Positions 33,452 to 45,629 of a stretch of 64,000 nucleotides of DNA are shown here, piece after piece. The number at the start of each line of letters is the position of its first letter. Position 1 is the stretch's first letter. The notes under the pieces are model-generated. The model worked only from the letters and a program-made list of their open reading frames with translations. It did no database searches and was not told the origin of the DNA. The position numbers were made by a program, and so were the translations under genes. Source of the DNA: Candidatus Soleaferrea massiliensis AP7 (GTDB lineage: Bacteria; Bacillota; Clostridia; Oscillospirales; Ruminococcaceae); the NCBI RefSeq assembly GCF_000820765.1, contig NZ_CCYH01000004.1, positions 1 through 64,000 on the forward strand, in the 5' to 3' direction.

Positions 33452-34593
33452 TGATGAAACCCTTTGAAGATATTGTCCGGCGCTACCTTGCCGGAACAGC
33501 CAGCGAAGAGGAAATCGCGCTGGTGGAAGAGGAGGTCAAGAAAAGCGAACTGATCAACGAGCTGATCTCTCAAAATATTCTGCTGGAACTGGAAAACAGC
33601 CCTGCGGATGAATCCAAGAGCAGGCGGGAGGTTTCCCGGGTCCGCAAAAAAATCAATTTCAAGATTGTCCGCATCACCCTGCTGATCGGCATGCTGGCGC
33701 TCGCGGTAATCCTCACATCCGTTTGGGCGGTCGACCTGTACTGCAAAAACAGCAGCTATGATCCATCCGTCATCCTGAATCCGGATGAGGATTATCCCAT
33801 CAACAAGCTGCAGCTGGACATGTCGGTCTATCTGGAGCTGACCCGCGGGCTGTATGTCACAGATACCACGGTCACGCCGCGGGGCTTTGGAAACTATGAT
33901 TTCCGGTTTCAGCTAAGCAACCGGTTCGACCGATATAAAACAATGGTGGACGGCTCTATCAGCCGGAATTCGCTGAAAGAAGTACAGAATAACTTTAATT
34001 GGCCCACTTCATATTCACAATCAGGAAACCCGCCTGATGAGCTTAAACGTTTGCCGGAGACGGCGATTGTCGATGCGACTATTTCCGTGCGGGACCCCAT
34101 ACCATACGACGATCTCTGGGGACAGATGGTTGAAAATTTGATGATCAAATATGTTAAGGTGCAAACCATAGAATTCTCACCGGAACTGGGTGGCCAAGCA
34201 TGGCTTGGTTTTTTCCCGAAATATGAAATCCCCTTTTATGAAAACGCATATGATAAGGAAAGATATCCCGGCCTTTATGGAGAAACGGAACTTGATCCGT
34301 CCACGAGGCTTATTTCGATGATTCAATATATTATCGATCAGAAAGATTTTCTGGAAGCTTTTCAAATCGATGACGATATCATCTGGGTTAACTTGTCTTC
34401 CGCAGAATACTTCAAACCAGCTGCTGAACAGCTTGAAAAAGCCAAAGCTTATATTGAAAAAAACGGCGTCAATATCTGTTCCATGCGGGTGGTTGGCAGC
34501 TGCGACCAGATTCTGGAACTGCTCGATTCGCTTGGCCATAATGTCCGCTATGTTTCGATTGATGACGTTAAGCTTTCTGAATATGCAAAGTAG
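33448..34593 (+). CDS. Membrane-bound anti-sigma factor
   Basis: A 381-residue protein: a cytoplasmic N-terminal helical part (~residues 1-70) that should bind the sigma factor, one membrane helix (IVRITLLIGMLALAVILTSVWAV) and a ~280-residue extracytoplasmic domain that matches the sigma-regulator C-terminal family. It overlaps the sigma gene by four bases. The signal it senses is unknown; cell-envelope stress is the usual kind for this architecture. Confidence 0.85.
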   Translation: MMMKPFEDIVRRYLAGTASEEEIALVEEEVKKSELINELISQNILLELENSPADESKSRREVSRVRKKINFKIVRITLLIGMLALAVILTSVWAVDLYCKNSSYDPSVILNPDEDYPINKLQLDMSVYLELTRGLYVTDTTVTPRGFGNYDFRFQLSNRFDRYKTMVDGSISRNSLKEVQNNFNWPTSYSQSGNPPDELKRLPETAIVDATISVRDPIPYDDLWGQMVENLMIKYVKVQTIEFSPELGGQAWLGFFPKYEIPFYENAYDKERYPGLYGETELDPSTRLISMIQYIIDQKDFLEAFQIDDDIIWVNLSSAEYFKPAAEQLEKAKAYIEKNGVNICSMRVVGSCDQILELLDSLGHNVRYVSIDDVKLSEYAK

Positions 34594-34651
34594 TTTCACG
34601 TGTTTACCAGCACAGACCAGAATAAACAACTCCCCTCTTCTTACCCCCGGC

Positions 34652-34690
34652 AGAAGGAGCGGCAGAGATAACTCTGCCGCTCCTTCTCTT
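34652..34690 (+). terminator. Terminator of the sigma/anti-sigma operon
   Basis: AGAAGGAGCGGCAGA and its exact complement form a 15-bp stem with a 6-nt loop, followed by CTTTCCC. Confidence 0.8.
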
Positions 34691-34781
34691 TCCCTGCGAT
34701 ATACGTAGCCAAATTTATAAGTATTGGTTCACAAGTTTTACGTGAAGCAACCACCTCCATGTTGTTTTCTTCTCATGCAAA

Positions 34782-34824
34782 TAAAAAGACACCCCTGTTT
34801 GTAGTTCCACAAACAGGGGTGTCT
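34782..34824 (-). terminator. Terminator after the lipoprotein gene
   Basis: AGACACCCCTGTTTGT and its complement form a 16-bp stem; on the minus strand TTTTTATTT follows. Confidence 0.92.
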
Positions 34825-34846
34825 GAACAGTTTTGCTTGTATGTGC

Positions 34847-35218
34847 TTATTTCTTGGAGAAAGTCAGGGTTGCGCCTGCGCTCTCCATGGTGATGCTGCC
34901 GTTTTCATAGGTGCACTCCTGATCCTGGCCTTCGATGCTCAGGGTCAGCTTGCTGCCATCCAGCTTGTAGGTGCCTTCCTGTGTGACTTCCGCAGCGGTC
35001 ATGGACATCTTGCTGTCGGCTTTGAACTCCATTTTGATTTCGCCGAAGAGCGAAGTGACCTGTTCGCCGGTGACTTCCTGTCCGCCGGATTTTCCGCTGG
35101 TCAGTGTCCAGGTGGTGTTTGCCAGATCGTCGCCGCCTTCTGCTTTGCTTCCACAGCCTGCGAATACCAGTGTGCAGATCATGAGTACGGAAAGTACGAG
35201 TGAGATTGCTTTTTTCAT
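34847..35218 (-). CDS. Small lipoprotein
   Basis: A 123-residue protein with a lipoprotein signal (ISLVLSVLMICTLVFAGC, lipobox VFAGC) and a mature part of alternating beta strands (GTYKLDGSKLTLSIEGQDQECTYENGSITME), as in lipocalin-like domains of Clostridia lipoproteins. It is a single-gene unit with its own terminator. Ligand and role are unknown. Confidence 0.85.
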   Translation of the reverse strand: MKKAISLVLSVLMICTLVFAGCGSKAEGGDDLANTTWTLTSGKSGGQEVTGEQVTSLFGEIKMEFKADSKMSMTAAEVTQEGTYKLDGSKLTLSIEGQDQECTYENGSITMESAGATLTFSKK

Positions 35219-35431
35219 TGTCTAACGACTCCTTTAATATTTTTTCAAGTGGTCCCGTATATTATACAGAATTTGGCGGCATCCGTCAAGTGCCGCGAAA
35301 AACGCGCCGGATGCCTGTCTATTGCTGTTTTGTATAAAAAAATCTTCTGGTTGCGGCCTGAATCTGCAGTCTTGCAAAAACGCCTGTGCAGGCGTACCTA
35401 TTATATGGATATTGTTCCGTATAAAAGCCAC

Positions 35432-35483
35432 AAAAAAACGGGGAAAAGACACACAGAAATCTCCCATGTGCCCTTTCCCGTTT
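35432..35483 (-). terminator. Terminator after the dockerin-protein gene
   Basis: On the minus strand AACGGGAAA.GG.CACA pairs imperfectly with TGTG..CTTTTCCCCGTT and is followed by TTTTTTG. Confidence 0.6.
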
Positions 35484-35501
35484 GATGCGGAAAACGATGG
35501 T

Positions 35502-38500
35502 TTAACCGCGGAGAATCTCAAATTTGAGCGCAACCAGGTCAAAAATGTTGATGATGCCGTCCGCATTGACGTCGGCCGCCAGTTTCTGGTCATCGACAAA
35601 GTCTGTGCGTCCCAGAATCTGCGATTTCATGAGCAGAAGGTCCTGCACACCCAGCGTCTCATCGCCGTTCACGTCGCCCTTGAGCGTCGGGATGTCGTAG
35701 GCGGTATAAATCTGGATATCGTCGAAGCTGGTCGCTGTGCGTGTCGTGAATACGCCGGTTTTTCCTTCCGGGAACAGGTTCTTATCGGTTGCGGAGACAA
35801 TCTCCTTGCCGTCCAACAGCAGCCTGATCGTATTTCCGGTCACCGTGACGCCCAGGGTATACCATTTGTTCAGATCCAGCGTGGTGTTCTTGGTCACCAG
35901 GTTGGTGAACTGTCCGTTGACCCGTTTCTCAATCTTCAGCAGATTGCTGTAGTAGCTGACCACATAGTAGTTGCTTGGGTCCTGATACCGGAACATGATG
36001 CCCGCGCCGCTCAGATTGCTTGCCTGTGCATGCATCTTGAATCTGGCCGAAATGTCCAGATCACCGCGCAGCACGCCCTGCCGGATGCAGGCAACGTTTG
36101 CATTCTCCGCAGCGCCCTGCGACTGTTTCAGGACATGATTGCCGCCGTCGTCCACGATCGACCAATTGCCTGCGCTCGGGTTGCCGATCATCAGGGTCGG
36201 CTCCCAGTCCGCCGGGAACTGCTGGTCCTCGAAGTCCAGCGCCTCCTTGACAATCTCCTGTTTGCGCGTGCTGGCGCTGAGGCTGAAATCGTCAAAGTCG
36301 GCGTCGCAGCGCATGGTGTAGACGCCCACCTTTCCAGATGGGAAGAGGTTGTCGCTGGCGGTGAACTGCTCCACGCCGTCGAGCGTGACGGTCATCTGCT
36401 TACCCTTCACGGTCAGTCCCAGCTCATACCACTGGCCGTCCTTCAAGGTCATGTTTTTAGAAACAACGGTGGAATAGTTTCCGCCGATGCGCTTTTCAAT
36501 CTTGAGCACCTTGTTGTAGTAACAGGCGACATAGTAGTTGCCGTTGTCCTGATAACGGAACATCATGCCCGCGCCGTAGCTTCCGTTGTGGGCGTTCATC
36601 CGGAATCTGGTGGACATCTGCAGGTCGCCCGACACCCGGTTGCTGCGCAGGAACGCGACGTTGTTGTTGTTATTTGCGCACAGGGACTGGTTCAGCACCT
36701 TGCCTTCGCCGTCGTCCTTGATGGTCCAGTTGCCGGCGCTCGGCGCGCTCATCTGCATTTCCGCCCGCCAGCCGTTCGGAAGCTGTCCGCTTTCGTAGTC
36801 GTTGGACTCTATCTCGCGAAGCTCCCGTCTGGGCTCCACCGTGACGGTCTTCGTATCCGACAGCGTGACGCCGCCGAAGCTTACCGTGACGGTGAGGGTG
36901 GTCTCTCCCGGGAAGTTGGCCGTCACGACGCCGTCCTGGTCCACCGAGAGGATGTTGTCGTTGCCGGATTGATATACCACGCTGGAGTTCTGGTCGTTCA
37001 TGTAGAGCTGCACCTCTTTGTTGACCGAAACGCCGGCGCGGGCCGTTCCACCGTTCAGCACGCTGTCTGTAACACTGAGCTTTACACTGGTCAGCGTTCC
37101 TGTATTCTGGGCGAGCGGTTCATTGGTGAAGCGGTACATGTCGTTTTCCTTCATCCAGAGTGCGGTGTAGGAGTACGCAATGTGGCAGGCCACCCATTCC
37201 TCGCGGGAATAGAAGGTGTCCTCGTTCGAAGCCTGGTAATACCGTCCGTCCTCGGAGCGCGCCTGCATGCGCAGCATCTCCTGGCTGCGGGCCTTGGCGA
37301 ACTCGATTGCCTTGGTGGAGCAGTTCGCGTCCTCGCCGAAGACATATGCCACGATATCCATCAGCTGGTAGTTTGCCTGGCGCTGTCCGCCCCAGTCGTT
37401 GCCCTGCGGGTAGTACATCCTGTGGCTGGCGCTGCCGTCCTCGTTTCTTGTGTAGAAGGTGCCGCCCGGCTTCTGGTACTGATCCGGTGAAAAATACAGG
37501 TCGGTCAGCGCGTAGTACAGACGGTCGCCGTTGAAGCGCGCGGCCATCGGGATCTCCCTGCCGGCGTAGCCGTAGGCCCAGGCGTTCATGTAGTTCTGCA
37601 TGATGGCGACCATATAGTCCGCATGCACGATGTCGTGGTTGATGACCGTGCCGTCCAGCTCCATATTCGAGCCGTTCAGAACGCGGTTCAGCTGCATGCC
37701 GTTGACGACCTCGCGGCTGTCCATATCGTCCGGCGCCGCAAAGGCGGAAATCTCAAGCTCAACCATCTTGCTGACCCATTTGTCATAGTTTTCATGGTTT
37801 GGCATCATGGCTGTCGCAAACTGCAGGATGTTGGCGTTCCAGGAATTCTCCTCCGCTTTGGAATCTCCCGCATAGTTGACCTTGCCCTCCCGGTCTTTGT
37901 AATACGGGACATCATAGCTGATGAAGCGGTTCGACTCATAGACGGTCATGTTTTTCACATATTCCCGATCCTGTTCGGAAAGCTTGTCCCACATCATCCA
38001 GCCGGCCTGCGCCACCTGGCTGGCCCAGAACGCGCTCTGCCAGGCATCGCCCCAGCCGCCGCTGGAGTTGGATTTGTGCCGGTAGGCAAGGGAGCCGATC
38101 AGCCGCAGCGTGATCTCCTCCGCCTTTTCTGCCGAAACGCCGGTATATTCGGGATCATAGACGTTCAGCCGCAGCGAGGTCGCGAGCGCCATCGCCTCAT
38201 GCGAGACCGGGCGGATGTTGTTCTCGCCGGTTCCGCCGAAGGTCAGGTATTCGCCGGTCTGGGATGCGAATTTTTTGATGTCGTTGTACCAGCTTGTCAC
38301 CGCATACTTGTTGGAATTCAGGAGGATCTGCGCGGTGTCCCTGGAAAGCTCGTCGGTCAGCGGCGCGGTGTCCATGGAATCCCAGTCGATGGGAACAACT
38401 TCGTCGCTGTAAGCTTTTTGGGGCGGTGTCTGGGCCAGCGCGAACGATCCGGCGCTGAAACCGGAAAGAACGCAGGCCGAGGCCAGCACGCCGCAAAGCA

Positions 38501-38522
38501 GCCTGGTCAGTCTTTTTTTCAT
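35502..38522 (-). CDS. Dockerin-bearing secreted protein, probable polysaccharide-active enzyme
   Basis: A 1006-residue exported protein. A signal peptide (LLCGVLASACVLSGFSAGSFALA) is followed by ~450 residues of a helical fold rich in Trp/Tyr (GGWGDAWQSAFWASQVAQAGWMMWD, SWNANILQFATAMMPNHENYDKW), resembling alpha/alpha-toroid glycan lyases or hydrolases. Then come a BIG2-like Ig domain (GNDNILSVDQDGVVTANFPGETTLTV in part), two concanavalin-like domains of ~165 residues that are clear duplicates (MMFRYQDNGNYYVACYY, IMFRYQDPSNYYVVSYY), and a C-terminal type I dockerin (GDVNGDETLGVQDLLLMKSQ, ADVNADGIINIFDLVALKFE). Dockerins bind cohesins; none is in the window. Start ATG 38522 follows GAAAGGCAGGA. 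The catalytic family is not certain. Confidence 0.85.
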   Translation of the reverse strand: MKKRLTRLLCGVLASACVLSGFSAGSFALAQTPPQKAYSDEVVPIDWDSMDTAPLTDELSRDTAQILLNSNKYAVTSWYNDIKKFASQTGEYLTFGGTGENNIRPVSHEAMALATSLRLNVYDPEYTGVSAEKAEEITLRLIGSLAYRHKSNSSGGWGDAWQSAFWASQVAQAGWMMWDKLSEQDREYVKNMTVYESNRFISYDVPYYKDREGKVNYAGDSKAEENSWNANILQFATAMMPNHENYDKWVSKMVELEISAFAAPDDMDSREVVNGMQLNRVLNGSNMELDGTVINHDIVHADYMVAIMQNYMNAWAYGYAGREIPMAARFNGDRLYYALTDLYFSPDQYQKPGGTFYTRNEDGSASHRMYYPQGNDWGGQRQANYQLMDIVAYVFGEDANCSTKAIEFAKARSQEMLRMQARSEDGRYYQASNEDTFYSREEWVACHIAYSYTALWMKENDMYRFTNEPLAQNTGTLTSVKLSVTDSVLNGGTARAGVSVNKEVQLYMNDQNSSVVYQSGNDNILSVDQDGVVTANFPGETTLTVTVSFGGVTLSDTKTVTVEPRRELREIESNDYESGQLPNGWRAEMQMSAPSAGNWTIKDDGEGKVLNQSLCANNNNNVAFLRSNRVSGDLQMSTRFRMNAHNGSYGAGMMFRYQDNGNYYVACYYNKVLKIEKRIGGNYSTVVSKNMTLKDGQWYELGLTVKGKQMTVTLDGVEQFTASDNLFPSGKVGVYTMRCDADFDDFSLSASTRKQEIVKEALDFEDQQFPADWEPTLMIGNPSAGNWSIVDDGGNHVLKQSQGAAENANVACIRQGVLRGDLDISARFKMHAQASNLSGAGIMFRYQDPSNYYVVSYYSNLLKIEKRVNGQFTNLVTKNTTLDLNKWYTLGVTVTGNTIRLLLDGKEIVSATDKNLFPEGKTGVFTTRTATSFDDIQIYTAYDIPTLKGDVNGDETLGVQDLLLMKSQILGRTDFVDDQKLAADVNADGIINIFDLVALKFEILRG

Positions 38523-38600
38523 ACTTGGTCCTGCCTTTCTCTTTTGGAAGTGTTTTCCTAAAGGAATCGCTTCCTTTTTTCTCTGTGTTTTTATATCCAT

Positions 38601-38641
38601 GATTCATTTAACACGTTAAATGAATCTGCACCAATATTATA
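38601..38641 (-). promoter_or_regulatory. Dockerin-protein promoter with LacI-like operator
   Basis: A perfect palindrome with 12-bp arms (GATTCATTTAAC-AC-GTTAAATGAATC) spans 38601-38626, directly downstream of an extended -10 box TGCTATAAT (minus strand, 38636-38641 for the hexamer). TTTAAC/GTTAAA halves are typical of LacI-family operators, and the position suggests repression relieved by a sugar. No regulator gene is adjacent. Confidence 0.65.
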
Positions 38642-39052
38642 GCATACCGCGTCTGTGAATACCATATAAAATTCTACGCAGTTTGCAGCAAATTTCTACG
38701 TTTCTGAAAGCACAGGCCGCGTCCATTGCCATTCGCGGTTATTTTGCAGAAATATTCTGAAATTTGCGTAAAAAGCCCTTGCGCCGGCATGCAAATCGCG
38801 GTACAATAAGGATGAAAAACGCCGAAAATTCCCGATCATAACGCGGCGTTTCATCCTCGAAACAAACGGCTGAGGGCCGACAGGCGGTTCCAGTGCGGTC
38901 ATGACGGCAGCTTCGGGAATGCCGGCCCGGAAAATTCATATTTATTCATTTTAGAAGATGGATATGAATACAGTCCGCATCCGTTTAGAGGATTTGAGAC
39001 GGCCTGCCGCGCAGGGCCGCCCTTACAGTATGTGCGCGGAGAAATGGCGGTA
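38642..39052. other. Intergenic region before pduL
   Basis: About 410 bp without a supported gene. A possible plus-strand promoter is TTGCGC (38779-38784), 17 bp, TACAAT (38802-38807), giving a 245-nt leader to pduL. No known riboswitch was recognized in that leader. Confidence 0.4.
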
Positions 39053-39631
39053 ATGACAATGGATAAAGTATTGATTGAAACATCAGCGCGTCACGTTCAT
39101 GTGACCGAAGAGGATTTGAAGACGCTGTTTGGCCCGGATGCCAAGCTGACCGTCAAAAAGATGCTGTCCCAGCCGGGCCAGTTTGCCAGCAACGAGCGCG
39201 TCACCGTGGTCGGACCGAAGAAGGAGTTCCCGAACGTCTCGATTCTCGGACCGTGCAGAAGCGCAACGCAGGTGGAGATCTCCCTGACCGACGCGAGAAG
39301 TCTTGGCATCGCGGTTCCGGTGCGCCAGTCCGGCGACGTCAAGGGCAGCGCGCCCTGCAAGCTGGTCGGCCCGTGCGGTGAGGTGGAGATCGGCGAGGGC
39401 GCCATCGCAGCGATGCGCCACATCCACATCACGCCCGAGGATGCGGAGAAGTTCGGCCTTTCGGACAATCAGGTCGTTTCGGTCAAGGTGGATTCCGACG
39501 GCCGCAGCCTGATCTTCGGCGATGTCGTGGTCCGTGTCAGCGAGAAGTTCGCTACGGCGATGCACATCGACACCGACGAATCCAACGCGGCGGGACTCGG
39601 CCCGAATGTCTACGGTGAGATCATCAAATAA
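39053..39631 (+). CDS. pduL: PduL-type phosphotransacylase
   Basis: A 192-residue enzyme that exchanges CoA and phosphate on short acyl groups (acetyl or propionyl). Two duplicated beta-barrel halves each carry the zinc-binding histidines: SARHVHVTEED and MRHIHITPEDAEKFG. No microcompartment genes or encapsulation peptide are near, so it probably replaces Pta in acetate or propionate formation. ATG 39053 is chosen for spacing from CGGAG; ATG 39059 is also possible. Confidence 0.9.
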   Translation: MTMDKVLIETSARHVHVTEEDLKTLFGPDAKLTVKKMLSQPGQFASNERVTVVGPKKEFPNVSILGPCRSATQVEISLTDARSLGIAVPVRQSGDVKGSAPCKLVGPCGEVEIGEGAIAAMRHIHITPEDAEKFGLSDNQVVSVKVDSDGRSLIFGDVVVRVSEKFATAMHIDTDESNAAGLGPNVYGEIIK

Positions 39632-40351
39632 TTGTTCCCGCAATGCCGGCTACGGCATCGGGTTTTCGGAAAAGGGCAGCCGGGGTTTCCGCGCTGCCGC
39701 TTTTCGTGCCTTCCCACAGCGGAGGTGTATCCGCGCGGGCGCCGGACATGTATGGGAAATCCTGTCGGCAGCCGGAATTTATGCGCTGCCGTTTGCCGAG
39801 CCTTCCAGCATTTGCAGCATTTCCAAGCGGGTGCCGGATGCTTATGAGCTGAGCCTGCCATCTGTGGGATTTATCTGCCGCTTTTCGTGTCTTCCCGTAG
39901 CCGCTGCGCTTTCGAGCAGGAACCGGCCGCATATGGGATGAAGCCTGTCATCATGCAGCAGTGCAGCTCCTGTGCGTCTGTGCCTTCCGCTGATGCTGTG
40001 CGTGCGCAAAGTCCACCCTTCTCATCCTGAATGGCTCAGGGAACGAACATGTCCTGTCTGGATGCCGCGGAAACCATCTTCCAGCCGCAGAGGCTGACAA
40101 ACCGGATGTTCTGCTGCCGGAGTGGATATCCTGTCGCAATTCTGTGAAATTCCGCTGAAATTGCGGGAAAAGCTGAAAAAATAAAAGTAAATTTTTCTTA
40201 AAAGCATAGAAAACAGGCACTCGTTTTGATATAATGGTATCTGTATGAAGCTTGTCCATATCGTACATCCAAAAAGGAGGCGGGACAACGCTTTGCTTAT
40301 ATAGGAATCTCAATATAAAAGAAAGAAAAAATTTAGGAGGTAAGGTTTATA
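39632..40351. other. Long intergenic region with degenerate repeats
   Basis: 720 bp without a convincing gene. A weak hairpin GGCAGC/GCTGCC with CTTTT follows pduL at 39673-39705. Similar phrases recur (GCCGCTTTTCGTG at 39698 and 39877), suggesting decayed tandem repeats. TATAAT at 40230-40235 may be the -10 of ppdK, with no good -35 box. Confidence 0.4.
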
Positions 40352-42982
<2,631 letters not shown>

Positions 42983-43013
42983 ATTTTTCTTTCTTTTAAA
43001 CTTATATAAAAAA

Positions 43014-43051
43014 CCGGACAGTTGGGGGACGCCCCGGCTGTCCGATTTTTT
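43014..43051 (+). terminator. ppdK terminator
   Basis: CGGACAG..GGGG pairs with CCCC..CTGTCCG and runs into ATTTTTT. Confidence 0.88.
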
Positions 43052-43293
43052 ATGCCGTGACGCGGCGGCGTTACACTGTCCATCTGCCTGTCTCACTGCC
43101 GTCGCTTTCTTCCGCTTTGTGTGCGTGCCGGTATCCAATTCAGCGGATACGGTTTCTTATCCTGTCCTTGACCCCATAAACCGCCATTCCTATCGATCAA
43201 AAAAAGATACAGAAATTATTCCCATATCTGAATAAGCTCAAAAATCCCGTCCCATACTGTAAGTACCACAGAAGATAAAGGACGGGATTGACA

Positions 43294-43899
43294 ATGAAAA
43301 AACTAGAAATCGCATTGCTGATCGGTATTATCCTGACCGTTTGGCTCGGCAGTATCAAAGGATTTGCGGATGACTGCTCCGATATCCGCGCGAACACCGT
43401 TCGTTTACATATTCTGGCCAACTCCGACTCCGTATCCGATCAGGAACTCAAAGTCAAGGTGCGGGACCGCATTCTGGCAGACTGCGACGGCCTGTTTGAA
43501 AATGTAGACTCCAAGACCGATGCCAAAACGGCCATCGGTGAGAGCGAAGAACAGATCAAAGCCTTGGCCGAGGATGAGATCCAGAAAAACGGATATGACT
43601 ATGCGGTTGAGATAGAATATGTCAACATGTATTTCGACACCAAGCAGTATACCGACTACACGCTGCCAGCGGGCAAATACGACGCGCTGCGCATCAAAAT
43701 CGGCGAAGCCGAGGGACACAACTGGTGGTGCGTGATGTTTCCGCCGCTCTGCCTGCCTGCCGCCGAAAATGTTGTAAAGCCGGGCGATGTGCTCTCCACC
43801 GGAGCGATGGGGGTCATCACCTCGAATCCGCAGGTGGAATACCGCTTTAAGATCGTTGAGATCTTTGAATCGATCTGCCACTTCTTATTTGGAGATTAA
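43294..43899 (+). CDS. spoIIR: Stage II sporulation protein R
   Basis: A 201-residue exported signalling protein made in the forespore that triggers SpoIIGA to process pro-sigma-E in the mother cell. A membrane/signal segment (LEIALLIGIILTVWLGSIKGFA) is followed by the family core RANTVRLHILANSDSVSDQELKVKVRDRIL in part, and by GHNWWCVMFPPLCLPA. Length fits the family. It marks the organism as genetically equipped for sporulation. ATG 43294 follows AAAGGAC. Confidence 0.95.
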   Translation: MKKLEIALLIGIILTVWLGSIKGFADDCSDIRANTVRLHILANSDSVSDQELKVKVRDRILADCDGLFENVDSKTDAKTAIGESEEQIKALAEDEIQKNGYDYAVEIEYVNMYFDTKQYTDYTLPAGKYDALRIKIGEAEGHNWWCVMFPPLCLPAAENVVKPGDVLSTGAMGVITSNPQVEYRFKIVEIFESICHFLFGD

Positions 43900-43975
43900 G
43901 ATAAATTGCTTCTTTTTCCACATTCATTTTTTTCTTCTCTTTTCTTTCTCTTTCCGGCGGTCCAGTACCGCCAAA

Positions 43976-44008
43976 CGGGCCGGGCAAAATTGTCCGGCCC
44001 GCTTTTTC
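43976..44008 (+). terminator. spoIIR terminator
   Basis: CGGGCCGG and CCGGCCCG with a 10-nt loop, then CTTTTTC, 75 nt past the stop. Confidence 0.8.
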
Positions 44009-44244
44009 TTACAGCGCTGCACGGGCATTTCATCTTTCACGATAATGGTCTGTAAACAGCCTGCCTGCCGCCGCTGCATACAAGGGTTCATTCGTAATAA
44101 CTGGAAACCGCTCTCCGCAAAATATCTTGCAATGATCTTATCTATGTTAAATGCGGACAGGATGGCACCTCTGCGGAAACCTGTCCTTCCTTTTTCCACA
44201 CGGATGTGGTAAAATGGTGGAAAACAGTAAGGAAGGGTTTCACT

Positions 44245-44718
44245 ATGTCTATTGAGCAGGTAAAAACCTATCTGCGGCAGTTTGGCCGTGAACAGGATAT
44301 CATGGAATTTGAGACATCCAGCGCGACGGTGGAGCTTGCCGCTCAGGCGGTCGGCGTCGAGCCTGCGCGCATTGCAAAAACACTCTCATTCAGGCTTCCG
44401 GAAGGCTGTGTGCTGGTCGTCGCCGCTGGGGACGCGCGCATCGACAACCGCAAGTTCAAGGATCAATTTCAGTGCAAAGCAAAAATGCTCTCGCCTGACG
44501 AGGTTGTAGCGTTCACGGGTCACCAAATCGGCGGCGTCTGCCCGTTTGCCATAGAGAACGACGCGGTCAGGGTTTATCTGGACCGCTCGCTGGAACGGTT
44601 CGACACGGTTTTCCCGGCCTGCGGCAGCAGCAACTCGGCGATTGAGTTCACCTGCGCGGACCTGTACACCTGCGCGAAAGCGCTTGGCTGGGTGGATGTC
44701 TGCAAGCTGCCCGAATAA
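44245..44718 (+). CDS. YbaK/EbsC-type aminoacyl-tRNA deacylase
   Basis: A 157-residue cytoplasmic protein that hydrolyses mischarged prolyl-tRNA-type substrates (family knowledge). It shows the conserved lysine in IAKTLSFRLPEG, GHQIGGVCPFAI and the CGSSNSAIEFT loop. ATG 44245 follows AGGAAGGG at good spacing. It is transcribed alone, with a terminator 12 nt after the stop. Confidence 0.92.
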   Translation: MSIEQVKTYLRQFGREQDIMEFETSSATVELAAQAVGVEPARIAKTLSFRLPEGCVLVVAAGDARIDNRKFKDQFQCKAKMLSPDEVVAFTGHQIGGVCPFAIENDAVRVYLDRSLERFDTVFPACGSSNSAIEFTCADLYTCAKALGWVDVCKLPE

Positions 44719-44730
44719 TCCATATAAAGA

Positions 44731-44777
44731 GAAACGCGTTTCCATCAAAACGAAGATGGAAACGCGTTTCGGCTTTT
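44731..44777 (+). terminator. Terminator after the YbaK-type gene
   Basis: GAAACGCGTTTCCATC and its exact complement form a 16-bp stem with an 8-nt loop, followed by GGCTTTTC. Confidence 0.85.
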
Positions 44778-45104
44778 CAGGAGAGCGTGTTTATTTTGTC
44801 CTTGCCTGTGAAAGGGACATTCGTATATTGAAACGGACGGTCCGCCGCAAATTCATCATACCGCTACGTGAAGCCGGGAACCACCAAATTTTTGTGATCT
44901 TTCTGTATATGCCGGTAAAACAAATTTTACAGACATCCGTTTTGCCGGTTTTCCGGACGCCGGGTGGAGAATGGAGGCAGGAGTCCGGCCGCCCGATGCG
45001 GCTTTACATGCTCTTTACGTGAAAATTCGGCCTGACAGGCGGGATTGCATTGCATCCGTGTCATCTGATATAATGAAAACAATCATTTGACAGGAGGCTT
45101 CCAT

Positions 45105-45629
45105 ATGCATACTGAACGTGCAGATACCAATGGTAAACATAAATTGACCGCGGGTCTGGTGATTCTGCTGGCGGGCGTCCTTTTCATCGTCGGCGGCATC
45201 GTGATAGGCATGAACTGGAACAGCTGGTTCTCCAAACAGGCATCCGTTCCAAACGCCGACCTGGATCCGGGTGCTGTAAGCTGGAGCGGTTCTCTGCCGC
45301 AGTCCGGTTCCGGGGATGAAAAGGGCATCGCGATCCCGGGATACCCCTCCATCGCCATTCCGGCCGGCGAGACGGACGTGAGGGTCGCGCTGACCAATCC
45401 CGAAGAGAATCCGTGTTATTTTACCTTCGAGCTGGTATTGAAGGACACCGGAGAAAGCCTGTACACCTCCAGGATGGTCGAACCCGGCAAGGCGCTGACA
45501 AGCATCACCCTTTCCCGTCCGCTCGAAGCCGGCGCCTATGACGCGTTTCTTCGCATCACCACCCATTCGCTGACGGATTTGTCCGGTATGAACGGCGCCA
45601 ATGTCGCCACACGGCTCGTCGTTTCCTGA
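45105..45629 (+). CDS. Membrane-anchored protein of unknown function
   Basis: A 174-residue protein with one N-terminal membrane helix (LTAGLVILLAGVLFIVGGIVIGM) and an extracytoplasmic beta-rich domain (FTFELVLKDTGESLYTSRMVEPGKALTSITLS in part) resembling Ig-like domains. ACAGGAGG lies before ATG 45105. I do not recognize the family, and its neighbours give no hint. Confidence 0.75.
   Translation: MHTERADTNGKHKLTAGLVILLAGVLFIVGGIVIGMNWNSWFSKQASVPNADLDPGAVSWSGSLPQSGSGDEKGIAIPGYPSIAIPAGETDVRVALTNPEENPCYFTFELVLKDTGESLYTSRMVEPGKALTSITLSRPLEAGAYDAFLRITTHSLTDLSGMNGANVATRLVVS

Noticed and set aside
35322..37490. A 722-codon open frame antisense to the dockerin-protein gene
   Set aside because: The minus-strand protein has a signal peptide, duplicated domains and a dockerin; the opposite frame has none and no start site.
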